From: Fidelibacterota bacterium
Lineage (GTDB): Bacteria; Fidelibacterota; UBA2242; JAFGTP01
Assembly: GCA_016934035.1 (NCBI GenBank)
Contig: JAFGTP010000005.1
Coordinates: 50,837-114,836 of the forward strand
Reading direction: 5' to 3'
DNA: 64,000 nucleotides
Every line of letters starts with the position of its first letter. Positions within the stretch are counted from its first letter, which is position 1. The notes under the pieces were generated by a model. The model saw nothing but the letters and a program-made list of their open reading frames with translations. It had not been told where the DNA came from and made no database searches. The position numbers and the translations under genes were made by a program. Positions 17,411-26,240 of this stretch are shown here, one piece after another.

Positions 17411-20400
17411 TCATAGTAAAATTCCTTTTATACCATCCCCAATTACCTTCATCTTCACCGCATCTCTCAAAGAAATCTCCAATTCATCCACATCATCAAT
17501 ATCCATATTCAGAATTTTGAAATCCTTATCCAAAGTAATTGCAAAATTATCCCCGGAATATTGGTAATTATCAGTGGCTTCAATGAGGGAAAACACCTGG
17601 TGGTTTTCCTTGTACAAAACCGCATTTTCCTGCACAAAATAGCCTTCTTCCAGAGTAAAGAAAGTTAATTCAGTAAGGGCAATTTTTGGTTTGTCTGCAA
17701 AAGGACGACCTGAAGTAGGGCAGAAGGTGGTGCAATTGCCGCATTCGTTACAGAAGTCAGCGATATTGAGGATTTGGTATTTTTGTGAAATTTTGAATTG
17801 ATCATCCCCTAGAATTTCTGGATTACCCTTTCTGACAAGGATTTTTTGTAAATCCAGTTCAAAGGGTTCGACTTCATACCCCATATTGGCGCGATTGGGA
17901 CAAACCGTGATGCAGATATCACAGATTTCATCGCAATTCAAACAGCGCCCGGCTTCGAATTTTACTTCCTCAGGAGTCATGGATAACTCAACGATTGTGT
18001 TATAATTTCGTTCTTCGACGGGAATGGTTTTGGGTGTCATGCCGGGAATGATGCGGGATAATTTTTTATGGTGCTCTTCCCGTGAGGCCCGTATACCGGT
18101 CTTCTCTTCATTCCAGTTTTGGTTTAATTTTGCCAATATCTCCCGGGCCGCGTTTTTCCCGTCGGCAACGGCTTTGATCAAAAAGGAAGCGCCGCGATTG
18201 GCGTCGCCGCCAATGAAAACATTGTCCAGTTGGGTTTCCAATGTATGTTGTGATCGGGTTTGTAATAATTCAGGGTCCACAAAATTCACATCCAATTGCT
18301 GTCCAAAGGCCGGAATGATAGTGTCACATGGAATATCAAATTCCTTTTCGGGAATGATCACCGGTTTTGGACGGTCATACTCTGATTTTTGTTCCAACTG
18401 CATTCGGTGACAGAGTAGTGCGGTAATCTGTCCGTTTTTACTCAATACCCTGGCCGGTGCCGCCAGTTCGATTAATTGAATATTTTCCTCAAGGGCGGCA
18501 TCAATTTCCGATTGCTCCGCTGGCATTTCATTGCGGGTACGGCGGTAAACAATCGTCACTTTACCTTCTTTGCCAACCAATCGTCTGGCTGTCCGGGCCA
18601 CGTCTATGGCTGTATTGCCGCCTCCCAGAACAATGACATTTTCGCCTAAATTTAAGTTATCTGCTCTGTAAACCGCCGGACTCTCTGCTGCAAGTTTCTT
18701 AACATTGGATAAAAATTTCAACGGATCCAGTAATCCTGTCACATTTTTCTGGCCGGGAATATTGGCTTCTGTGGCTTTTTGGGCACCCACTGCAATGTAC
18801 ACAAAATCATTTTCCAGGCGCAATTGCTCAAATTTTTTAAGGTCGATTTTGGATGAATAATGAATTTTTACACCGGCTTCTTCAATGCGTTTAATGTCGT
18901 ATTCAACGGCATATTCCGTCAGCCGAAAATCCGGTATGGCATTGGCAATCATTCCACCGGCAATATCTTTAGTTTCATAAACATTTACATTACAGCCCCA
19001 TAAGGTCAGAAAATAGCCGCAGCTGAGTCCCGATGGTCCTGCGCCGATAATGGCGACTTTTTGGTCGGTTAATTTTTTTGCGATGTCTCGGTGCATTGTG
19101 TTCACATTTTCTGCGATATGGCGCTTGATGTCGCGAATTCGAATGGCGCTGTCGTAATTGATACGTGTGCACTTGCTTTGACAGGAGTGGTCACAAACCA
19201 TGCCTGTCGATGCCGGAAAAGGATTGGTCTCCAGGATTGTTTCCAGGGCCCGCTCCGGTTTGTCATTGGCCACAAAATCCAGATAAGCGGGAATATTTTG
19301 ATGTGTCGGGCATTTGTCAATGCAGGGTGCTGAAATGCAGTCAAAGGCTTCCAGATTACGGCCAGATTTGATGTTTTTGATTTCATGATCGTAAAGTTGG
19401 TCGGTTTTGACCCGTTCAGCATAATTTTTTAAAAATTTGTCATGTTGGACTGTTTTGTATTCCGGTGAAATGTTTTCCAGATATTGTAACAGGCGCATAT
19501 AACCGCCGGGCTTCAAAATATCCGAACAAACCGTGACAGGATTGAAACCGCATTTTAATACATCATCAAGATTGCGGGCTGTGACTCCGCCACAGTAGGA
19601 GAGGGTCAGTTTTGGAAATTCCTGACGCAATTTTCTGGCCACGTTGATGCTGATGGGATGCAAAGCTTTACCGCTCATGTACATGGATTGATCGGAAAAT
19701 ATATTTTTATTGTTGATAGATTCCAGAGTGTTGGTGAGTTTGATGCCGAAAACCAGACCTGTTTCATCAGCGGTTTTTTGTAAAGATTCAATCAGGTCGC
19801 AGGCGGCTGAATATTGGATATCATGCTCAAAAGCTACGGCCGGGACTTGGGTTTTGTAATTTCTCTGTTGTAAAATCTCGTTGATTTCCTGTTGCCCCAA
19901 AAGAGTGGGATTCAGTTTGATAAAGGTGTGTAATTGTTTTTCAGTCAGCAGGTAATGGCCGATTTTCTCAATTTCACCGGATGGGCAGCCGTGCATGGTA
20001 GAGAGGGTGATATTGTTGGATATTTTGTCAGGAATTATGATCTGGCTAATGCTGGGATAAAATTCACTGATTTCATCGAGCATTTCTGATTTTTCTTCGG
20101 TGCAATCCGTCATTTTTTGAAAAAACCATTGGACATTGGTTTGTAAAATTCCTTTCATGTCATAGCCGACACTCATATTGAAAAGGGTGCCGGAAGGGGA
20201 CATTTGCAATTCATGCTGTAATACATGAATGATGATCCAGGCTTTGAGATATTCCTCGTAGGATTCATGGATTTTTAATTCCTGTGACCATTCACAATTG
20301 TAGCCTTCATCGGACATATCAATACAGGGCTTGGATACATTGATTTCATCCAAAGTCTGGACGGTTTTCAGTTCAATATAACGGGCGCCGCAAAGCCAAC

Positions 20401-20617
20401 CGGCGATGATATTTTGAGCCATTTGGGTATGTGGTCCGGCCGCCAGACCAATGGGTGTGTCTAACATTTGATGAAACACCGACGTTTTAAACCAGTCTTT
20501 CTTATCAGGCTGGAAAAACAGACTTTTGTATACACCAAAAATTGATCCTCGTTCAAGTCCCTCAAGTACCATTTTCAGTAATTTTTCGACGGGCAAAGGA
20601 TATAATTTGTCACTCAT
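17411..20617 (-). CDS. ygfK: YgfK-type FAD/iron-sulfur oxidoreductase (putative selenate reductase subunit family)
   Basis: A 1068-residue multidomain flavoprotein. The N-terminal third is a dihydroorotate dehydrogenase-like barrel (LDTPIGLAAGPHTQMAQN, TLSTMHGCPSGEIEKIG, TLSYCGGVTARNLDDVL). A glutamate-synthase-small-subunit-like part follows, with cysteines in CISAPCIDKCPTHQ and GMVCDHSCQSKC, an FAD loop VAIIGAGPSGLSCGYF and an NAD(P)H loop VIVLGGGNTAIDVART. The C-terminus adds ferredoxin-like cysteines (CDEICDICITVCPN, CNECGNCTTFCPTSG). This layout is YgfK, named after selenate reduction but tied genetically to anaerobic purine use, where it probably supplies or takes electrons. The start at 20617 overlaps the ssnA stop by eight bases; the longest frame would overrun ssnA by 116 bases. 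Confidence 0.9.
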   Translation of the reverse strand: MSDKLYPLPVEKLLKMVLEGLERGSIFGVYKSLFFQPDKKDWFKTSVFHQMLDTPIGLAAGPHTQMAQNIIAGWLCGARYIELKTVQTLDEINVSKPCIDMSDEGYNCEWSQELKIHESYEEYLKAWIIIHVLQHELQMSPSGTLFNMSVGYDMKGILQTNVQWFFQKMTDCTEEKSEMLDEISEFYPSISQIIIPDKISNNITLSTMHGCPSGEIEKIGHYLLTEKQLHTFIKLNPTLLGQQEINEILQQRNYKTQVPAVAFEHDIQYSAACDLIESLQKTADETGLVFGIKLTNTLESINNKNIFSDQSMYMSGKALHPISINVARKLRQEFPKLTLSYCGGVTARNLDDVLKCGFNPVTVCSDILKPGGYMRLLQYLENISPEYKTVQHDKFLKNYAERVKTDQLYDHEIKNIKSGRNLEAFDCISAPCIDKCPTHQNIPAYLDFVANDKPERALETILETNPFPASTGMVCDHSCQSKCTRINYDSAIRIRDIKRHIAENVNTMHRDIAKKLTDQKVAIIGAGPSGLSCGYFLTLWGCNVNVYETKDIAGGMIANAIPDFRLTEYAVEYDIKRIEEAGVKIHYSSKIDLKKFEQLRLENDFVYIAVGAQKATEANIPGQKNVTGLLDPLKFLSNVKKLAAESPAVYRADNLNLGENVIVLGGGNTAIDVARTARRLVGKEGKVTIVYRRTRNEMPAEQSEIDAALEENIQLIELAAPARVLSKNGQITALLCHRMQLEQKSEYDRPKPVIIPEKEFDIPCDTIIPAFGQQLDVNFVDPELLQTRSQHTLETQLDNVFIGGDANRGASFLIKAVADGKNAAREILAKLNQNWNEEKTGIRASREEHHKKLSRIIPGMTPKTIPVEERNYNTIVELSMTPEEVKFEAGRCLNCDEICDICITVCPNRANMGYEVEPFELDLQKILVRKGNPEILGDDQFKISQKYQILNIADFCNECGNCTTFCPTSGRPFADKPKIALTELTFFTLEEGYFVQENAVLYKENHQVFSLIEATDNYQYSGDNFAITLDKDFKILNMDIDDVDELEISLRDAVKMKVIGDGIKGILL

Positions 20618-21893
20618 AAAATCTCTCATGCAGTTTATTGACGACTTTTTTGATTTCCTTATTGATTTCTGTTTCATCAATTGTATGAAGGGTATTATCG
20701 GAAAAAAGGATTTTTCCGTCGGCAATTGTCATAAACATTTCTTTGCCCTGGACTCCGAAAAGCAGATGATAAAGCAGGTTATCCAGGTTTATTGGCATGA
20801 CAGGGATATAATTGGTGATAGCAAAATCAGCAGCATTTCCTTCCCTGATGGTGCCGGAATTGGAGAAGTACCGGCCTGTCAGTTGCGCTGGATTTTCAAA
20901 CAGGATTTTCATGGCATTGGGCAAATTGCCATTTCTTTGTAAATAATGGGAACGCAGGGTGCCAAGAATATTTCCGGTCATGCCATCGGTACCCAGCAGA
21001 TAATTTTCAATTTTTTCAATATTCATAAGGCCGACATTGTTGTTGGCATTGGATTCAGGATTGGAAATGATGATGGGTTCAAATTTTTGTAATAACTGAT
21101 AATCGGTTTCCGATAAATGAATACAGTGGGCCAGGATAGAATTTTCCGATAATAAGCCATACTCAAACAGACGATGAACCGGGCCATTGTAGCCTTGCTC
21201 AACACAGTAATCAAAATCGGCTTTGTCTTCACCGCAATGAATATGAATGGGTAATTCTTCCGGTTTCTGTTCTGCAATCGTCGCCATTGATGCTTCAGAT
21301 AAAGTGAAATTGGCATGTAATCCCAGCAGACCTTGGATTTGGGGATCTTCCATGTTCTTGATATAAAAGTTGATGTTTTCATTGATCTGGGATTGCAGAA
21401 AATTTTTTCCCATGCGATCGGAAATTTCATAGCAAAGCACTCCTTTGACGCCTATTTTGCGAAAGGCTTTTTCGATCAGCTGTAAACTGCCGGTGACACG
21501 ACTCATGGATGCGTGGTGGTCAAAAAGGGTTGTGACACCGTAGCGGACGGATTGCATCAGCCCGCTGACAGCAGAATAGTAGATGGATTCTTCGTCCAGT
21601 GTCTTATCCAACTGCCACCAGAGGTTCTCCAGAATTTGGGTGAAATTATCCGTGGGCCCGATGGGCACGAGGCCTGTGGCCAGGGCGGAATAAAGATGGT
21701 GATGAGGGTTTAATAATCCCGGTAGCACCAGTCGGCCCTTTAAATCAATTATTTTTATATCTTTCGATTTGAAATCTGATGCATCGCCAATATTTGCGAT
21801 TTTGCCATCGGCTATTTCAATCCGGCAATTTTCAATGAGGAAAGAAAATCCGTCGGTAACTATCCCGTTGGTCAATATAAAATGATCGTGCAT
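20610..21893 (-). CDS. ssnA: SsnA-family aminohydrolase
   Basis: A 427-residue amidohydrolase-superfamily protein. Metal ligands are visible in LLNPHHHLYSALATG, IHIHCGEDKADF, ILAHCIHLSE and LGTDGMTGN. The C-terminal beta domain ends near MFMTIADGKILF. Size and motifs match the putative aminohydrolase SsnA that accompanies ygfK in E. coli-type purine clusters; opening of a purine-derived ring has been proposed. It overlaps ygfK by eight bases (ATGAGTGA), a strong sign of translational coupling. Its start lies seven bases after the stop of the 35-residue ORF at 21901, whose tail supplies the AGGGA ribosome site. It is a distant relative of the amidohydrolase at 3987, and the two probably handle different intermediates. 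Confidence 0.88.
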   Translation of the reverse strand: MHDHFILTNGIVTDGFSFLIENCRIEIADGKIANIGDASDFKSKDIKIIDLKGRLVLPGLLNPHHHLYSALATGLVPIGPTDNFTQILENLWWQLDKTLDEESIYYSAVSGLMQSVRYGVTTLFDHHASMSRVTGSLQLIEKAFRKIGVKGVLCYEISDRMGKNFLQSQINENINFYIKNMEDPQIQGLLGLHANFTLSEASMATIAEQKPEELPIHIHCGEDKADFDYCVEQGYNGPVHRLFEYGLLSENSILAHCIHLSETDYQLLQKFEPIIISNPESNANNNVGLMNIEKIENYLLGTDGMTGNILGTLRSHYLQRNGNLPNAMKILFENPAQLTGRYFSNSGTIREGNAADFAITNYIPVMPINLDNLLYHLLFGVQGKEMFMTIADGKILFSDNTLHTIDETEINKEIKKVVNKLHERFYE

Positions 21894-21900
21894 AAAGTCC

Positions 21901-22008
21901 CTATTTTTTTGTTATTTTAAGTTGATTGCTGGTTGGTTCACCGCTGAGAGTGCTGTTTGAGCGAGATTGAAGTTTTGCCTCTGTGAGTGAAGTGATATTT
22001 TTATTCAT
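21901..22008 (-). CDS. Candidate 35-residue peptide between the hydrolase and ssnA
   Basis: A short open frame encodes 35 residues, beginning MNKNITSLTE and ending KITKK. Its ATG (22006-22008) overlaps the TGA of the hydrolase gene as ATGA. It has a near-perfect ribosome site, GGAGG seven bases upstream. It fills the gap to ssnA almost exactly, with its stop seven bases before the ssnA ATG. The peptide is polar and basic, without a membrane segment or known motif. Coupling geometry argues for translation; it might be a real small subunit or only a device that carries ribosomes to ssnA. No homologue is known to me. Confidence 0.5.
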   Translation of the reverse strand: MNKNITSLTEAKLQSRSNSTLSGEPTSNQLKITKK

Positions 22009-23351
22009 TTAATGCCTCCGGGGCGCAAAAATTCACCATATCCCGGTTCTGCGATAATTCCCATCTGATTATCATAAACCACTTCACCCCGGACAATTGT
22101 TTTAATGATTTTGCCGGTGAAGGTCATATTCTCAAAAGGGGTTATTTTTCCTTTGGATAAAAAATCCTTGCCTTTGACGCGCCAGTTTTGTTTTGGATCG
22201 ACCAGGATAAAATCAGCATCTTTTCCGATTTCAATGGATCCTTTGCGATCAAAAATCCCAAACCGGCGGGCTGCATTTTCTGATGTCATACCCAGAAATC
22301 GAGGCAAAGACATTCGACGTTGGATCAAGGCTTTGAAATAGAGATAAGGGAAGAGTGTTCCTGTTCCAGGAATACCAGAGTAATCCATCCAGGCGGAACC
22401 GGTGTCTTTTTGAGAAGAAGGCGCCGGTGCATGGTCTGATGCCATAAAATCCAAAGTGCCATTCTGCAAACATTCCCATAATTCCTTGGAATCTTTGGCG
22501 CTTTTTACCACCGGAGCTGTTTTTAATGCACCACCAAGCCGGTCAAAATCATTGTAATTGAATTCTAGGTAATGGGGACAGGTTTCTCCGGTAATGTTGG
22601 CAAGGTTTTTCAGCAAAAGAGCAGCAGCACCTGTTCCAATATGAACAATATGTAATGAACATTCTGTTCGTCGGGCAGCCTGAATTGCATCGGATACTGC
22701 GATGATTTCGGCTTCTTCCGGTCGGGAGCGGTAATAATGGATCCAGTCGGTACCGGCTGTCTGTTGAATTTTTGTCATTTCGCCAACTGTTTTTTTGTCC
22801 TCGGCGTGAAGCAGGACCGGGCGATTGTATTTTTTCACTTCTGTCATAACTTTTGTTAATTCTGCAACCGTGAGATCCTGAAAAGAATTCATTCCCGAAA
22901 TCAGATAGCATTTAAAGCCCATTACATGATCAGCCAATTCCGCGATAGTTTTTGGGTAATTTTCCGCATAAATCTGCTTTGATATGCCGCCATAAAAACC
23001 AAAATCAATGACAGATTTGGTGCTGACAATTTTTAATTTATCCATCAGGTTTTTATAGGATGTGACCGGAGGAATCGAAGTACAGGGCATATCAATAATC
23101 GTCGTAACGCCACCTGAAGCTGCAGCGCAGCTGCCATGGTAAAAATCTTCCCGCTCAGTGAACCCCGGATCATTGAAATGGACATGGGGATCTATGGCGC
23201 CTGGAAATATCTGCAATCCGGCTGTATCCAACAGGTCGTCACCGGGCAAATCTTTTCCAACAGAGTGGATTTTTCCCTGTCTGATCTCAATATCAAGAGG
23301 GAGAAACTCCGGTTGGTCCGGCAGGGCGATATAACCGTTTTTGATGATCAT
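22005..23351 (-). CDS. Allantoinase/dihydropyrimidinase-type cyclic amidohydrolase (hyuA-like)
   Basis: A 448-residue zinc-dependent cyclic amidohydrolase. The binuclear metal site is readable: HVHFND in GAIDPHVHFNDPG, the lysine to be carboxylated in MGFKCYLISGM, histidines in VLLHAED and LHIVHIGTG, and the aspartate in FMASDHAPAPS. The overall pattern sits in the dihydroorotase/allantoinase/hydantoinase group, closest to allantoinase-like forms. In enteric purine clusters the equivalent gene is hyuA (D-phenylhydantoinase-type), which is expected to open a hydantoin- or dihydropurine-like ring. The start overlaps the upstream large-subunit stop as ATGA (23348), and its own stop overlaps the 35-residue ORF. 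Exact substrate is inferred. Confidence 0.87.
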   Translation of the reverse strand: MIIKNGYIALPDQPEFLPLDIEIRQGKIHSVGKDLPGDDLLDTAGLQIFPGAIDPHVHFNDPGFTEREDFYHGSCAAASGGVTTIIDMPCTSIPPVTSYKNLMDKLKIVSTKSVIDFGFYGGISKQIYAENYPKTIAELADHVMGFKCYLISGMNSFQDLTVAELTKVMTEVKKYNRPVLLHAEDKKTVGEMTKIQQTAGTDWIHYYRSRPEEAEIIAVSDAIQAARRTECSLHIVHIGTGAAALLLKNLANITGETCPHYLEFNYNDFDRLGGALKTAPVVKSAKDSKELWECLQNGTLDFMASDHAPAPSSQKDTGSAWMDYSGIPGTGTLFPYLYFKALIQRRMSLPRFLGMTSENAARRFGIFDRKGSIEIGKDADFILVDPKQNWRVKGKDFLSKGKITPFENMTFTGKIIKTIVRGEVVYDNQMGIIAEPGYGEFLRPGGIK

Positions 23352-25672
23352 AATTTTAGGGCGGACTTCAGGGCCCGGTATATTTTATCGGATGTAAAGG
23401 GCGCATCAAAGATGCGGACCCCAATGGCATCGTAAATGGCATTGGCAATGGCCGGCGTGGGGCCGTTGATGCCAATTTCTCCCACGGATTTGGCGCCAAA
23501 GGGACCGGTTTTTTCGTGGGATTCAATGACTTTGGTTTTCATTTCCGGCATATCAGCTGCAACGGGTATTTTATAGGTTTTAAAATTTTTGTTTATAAGA
23601 TTACCCTTATCGGAGAAAATGTATTGTTCCGTCAGGGCATAAGCGATTCCATTGGCAACCGCGCCTTCGATCTGGCCTTCTGCCAATTGGGGATTGATGG
23701 CCTGCCCGCAATCCACAGCGGAAACATATTTCAGCACTTTGATATCGCCGGTTTTGGTGTCGATTTCCACCTCGGCTGTACTGGCAAAGAACGGGGGGGG
23801 TGATTCTTCCACAAATTCAGAGGCGCTGGCTGCAATCTGAAACTGGTTGCGGGTGTATATTGCGTAGGTGCAGATTTCGGAAAAAGTGACCGACTTGTTT
23901 TGTTTTTCGTCGATTACTGCGGAATTTTGAACAATCAGTTCATTGGCACTGGAACTTAAAATTTCCCGGGCCACCTGAATTATCTGCTCTTTGATTTTCG
24001 CAGCACATTTTTTTACGGCACGACCGGTAATGTAAGTGGTGGAAGAGGCGTAAGCGCCCACATCAAAAGGCGTTCGGTCTGTATCGGAAGAGCAGACAAT
24101 CATTTTGTCGAGATTTGTTGATAATTCCTCTGCAGCAATCTGGGCCAGAATGGTATCAGAGCCGGTGCCGATATCTGTGGCGCCCATATCGAGATTGAAA
24201 GATCCGTCTTCGTTCATTTTCATGGAAGCGCTGGCCATATCAATCATCGGAATACCGGAGCCCTGCATGGCCACCGATAGTCCGACTCCGCGAACTCTGT
24301 CGCCCTTGCGTATTTTTTTATCCCGTTTGTTGTACCAGTCAATTTCATGAAGACAATAATCGATACATTCGTCTAATCCGCATGAATGAATATACTGGGT
24401 GACGCCTTCGGTCCCTTCACCCAGGGCTTTGAAAACTTCGGAGGTCTCGCCGACTTTTATGTGATTATCCTTGATAAATTGGGGCAAATCGAGATGGAGT
24501 CTGCGGCAAATTATATCAATATGTTGGTTCACAGCCAGATATCCCTGGGTGGCCCCATAACCACGGTAAGCGCCCCCCACAGGAAGGTTGGTGTAGACCG
24601 AACGTCCCAGAAAATGAAGGTTCTTGATTTTATTAAAAAGTGGCAACACTTTGGCGCCGCAGTTGGACAGCACCGTGAGAGCATGAGTGCCATAGGCCCC
24701 GGAATTGAGCAGCGAATCCATTTCAAGAAAAGTAATTTCCCCTGTATTTTTAACGCCCATTCGCAGCCGGGTACGTACCGGATGACGGGTGCGGCTGGAC
24801 TGAAAAACTTCCGGTCGGGTCAGCACAATTCTGCAGGGTTGTTTATGTTTGATGGTAACAGTGGCGGCTAATTGTTCGAGAAATACCTCCTGCTTGCCAC
24901 CAAATCCGCCGCCCACCCGTGGCTTGATGACGCGAATTTTCGAGAGGGGAAATTGGCAGACCTTGGAAACGATTCTGCGGACATGAAAGGGAACCTGCGT
25001 CGCGGTGACAATGACCAGGCGGCCCATTTCATCAAAATAGGTTTTCACAGAATGGGGCTCGATGGCACAATGAGATCCGTAATGTGCATGGTAAGTATGG
25101 TCAATCATAAAATCCGCTTCCGATTCACCCTGACTAATGTCTCCAAAACCGATTTCCACTTCGGCAGCGAGGTTGCGTTCCGGTTCATATTTCACCGGAA
25201 TTGCTGCATAACGATTGCTGTCATGAAGTCGCGGGGCATCAGGCTCCATGGCTATTTCCGGATCGAGTAAGGGCTGCAGGACCTGATAATCCACAAATAT
25301 TTTTTTGGCCGCTCTGGCAGCTATGACAGGTGATTCCGCAACAATCATGGCTGCACGGTCACCGGCAAAACGCATAATGTGATCAAACATAACCGTATCA
25401 TAAGGAGATGGTTCCGGAAACCCCTGGCCGGCAGTGGTATGCAGGATATGTTTTGTATTTTTGAAATGTAATACGTCAATAACACCAGTCATAGCGCGGG
25501 CCTCAGAATCGTCGATATCCAAAATTTTTGCAAAGGCGTAAGGTGAATAGACAATTTTGCAGTGGAGCAGGTTTTTCAATTCAAAATCATCGACAAACTT
25601 GCTCTCGCCGGTGGCCAGGGACAGGGAGTCGATTTTCTTTTCTGATTTTCCTACGATTGTATAATTCTTCAT
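23348..25672 (-). CDS. Xanthine dehydrogenase-family molybdopterin-binding large subunit (system 1)
   Basis: A 774-residue Mo-hydroxylase catalytic subunit. Landmarks are the a/b hammerhead start VGKSEKKIDSLSLATGESKFVDD-like region, RVGGGFGGKQEVFLEQ, GGAYRGYGATQGYLA, DIGTGSDTILAQIAAEEL, and GPFGAKSVGEIGINGPTPAI, with the Glu after GAKSVG as probable catalytic base. It resembles the large-subunit part of XdhD from enteric purine clusters, but here the iron-sulfur part is a separate gene (25776). Its partners are the products of 25776 and 26237. It overlaps the hydrolase by four bases. Purine hydroxylation or reductive dehydroxylation is inferred from neighbours. Confidence 0.9.
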   Translation of the reverse strand: MKNYTIVGKSEKKIDSLSLATGESKFVDDFELKNLLHCKIVYSPYAFAKILDIDDSEARAMTGVIDVLHFKNTKHILHTTAGQGFPEPSPYDTVMFDHIMRFAGDRAAMIVAESPVIAARAAKKIFVDYQVLQPLLDPEIAMEPDAPRLHDSNRYAAIPVKYEPERNLAAEVEIGFGDISQGESEADFMIDHTYHAHYGSHCAIEPHSVKTYFDEMGRLVIVTATQVPFHVRRIVSKVCQFPLSKIRVIKPRVGGGFGGKQEVFLEQLAATVTIKHKQPCRIVLTRPEVFQSSRTRHPVRTRLRMGVKNTGEITFLEMDSLLNSGAYGTHALTVLSNCGAKVLPLFNKIKNLHFLGRSVYTNLPVGGAYRGYGATQGYLAVNQHIDIICRRLHLDLPQFIKDNHIKVGETSEVFKALGEGTEGVTQYIHSCGLDECIDYCLHEIDWYNKRDKKIRKGDRVRGVGLSVAMQGSGIPMIDMASASMKMNEDGSFNLDMGATDIGTGSDTILAQIAAEELSTNLDKMIVCSSDTDRTPFDVGAYASSTTYITGRAVKKCAAKIKEQIIQVAREILSSSANELIVQNSAVIDEKQNKSVTFSEICTYAIYTRNQFQIAASASEFVEESPPPFFASTAEVEIDTKTGDIKVLKYVSAVDCGQAINPQLAEGQIEGAVANGIAYALTEQYIFSDKGNLINKNFKTYKIPVAADMPEMKTKVIESHEKTGPFGAKSVGEIGINGPTPAIANAIYDAIGVRIFDAPFTSDKIYRALKSALKL

Positions 25673-25775
25673 TTTTATACCTCAAACCCGAGAGAGGATA
25701 GACTGCAAAGATTCGCAGAAAAAATACTGTTGATAAAACTCAACGTGATTTCTGCCTCTTCAGCCTTCTGTGCAG

Positions 25776-26240
25776 TCAGGTTATTTTCATCTTTCTGGCA
25801 GATCGTTTTACTGCATCAATAATTTTCACATAACCGGTGCATCGGCAAAGATTGCCCGAAAGTGCCCGTTTGATTTCATCATCGCTGGGGTCAGGATTAT
25901 CCTGCAGCAATGCATAAGTCGCCAAAACCATTCCCGGAGTGCAAAAACCGCATTGCACTGCCCCGGCTTCCACAAAACATTCCTGAATGATGTGGGGTTG
26001 ATGAAGTGTACCGATTCCTTTCACCGTGGTGATTTCGTCACCGATAGCAGTGGCGGTAAAAACCTGGCAGGAGTTAACCGGCTTTCCATTGAGTAATACC
26101 AGACAGGCACCGCATTCACCTTCCTCACAGCCATTTTTAACTTCGGTGAAGCCGTGATTTCGCAGGGTTTGAAGCAGGTGCTCATCAAAATCAAATTTAA
26201 CAGGTACCTCGGTGCCATTTATTTTTAATACTGCTTTCAT
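25776..26240 (-). CDS. Xanthine dehydrogenase-family (2Fe-2S) small subunit (system 1)
   Basis: A 154-residue iron-sulfur subunit. The first [2Fe-2S] cluster is set by NGCEEGECGACLVLLNG and the following NSC; the second by CGFCTPGMV and NLCRCTGYV. It is similar in length and motif spacing to the copy at 10594, so the two systems probably arose by duplication or parallel recruitment. It overlaps the FAD subunit stop as ATGA and is followed by a 103-base gap before its large subunit. It transfers electrons from the Mo centre to the FAD subunit. Confidence 0.92.
   Translation of the reverse strand: MKAVLKINGTEVPVKFDFDEHLLQTLRNHGFTEVKNGCEEGECGACLVLLNGKPVNSCQVFTATAIGDEITTVKGIGTLHQPHIIQECFVEAGAVQCGFCTPGMVLATYALLQDNPDPSDDEIKRALSGNLCRCTGYVKIIDAVKRSARKMKIT

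Noticed and set aside
25673..25775. Open frame across the gap between the small and large subunits of Mo-hydroxylase system 1
   Set aside because: It has no ATG, no ribosome site and only a possible TTG; the openness is probably chance.
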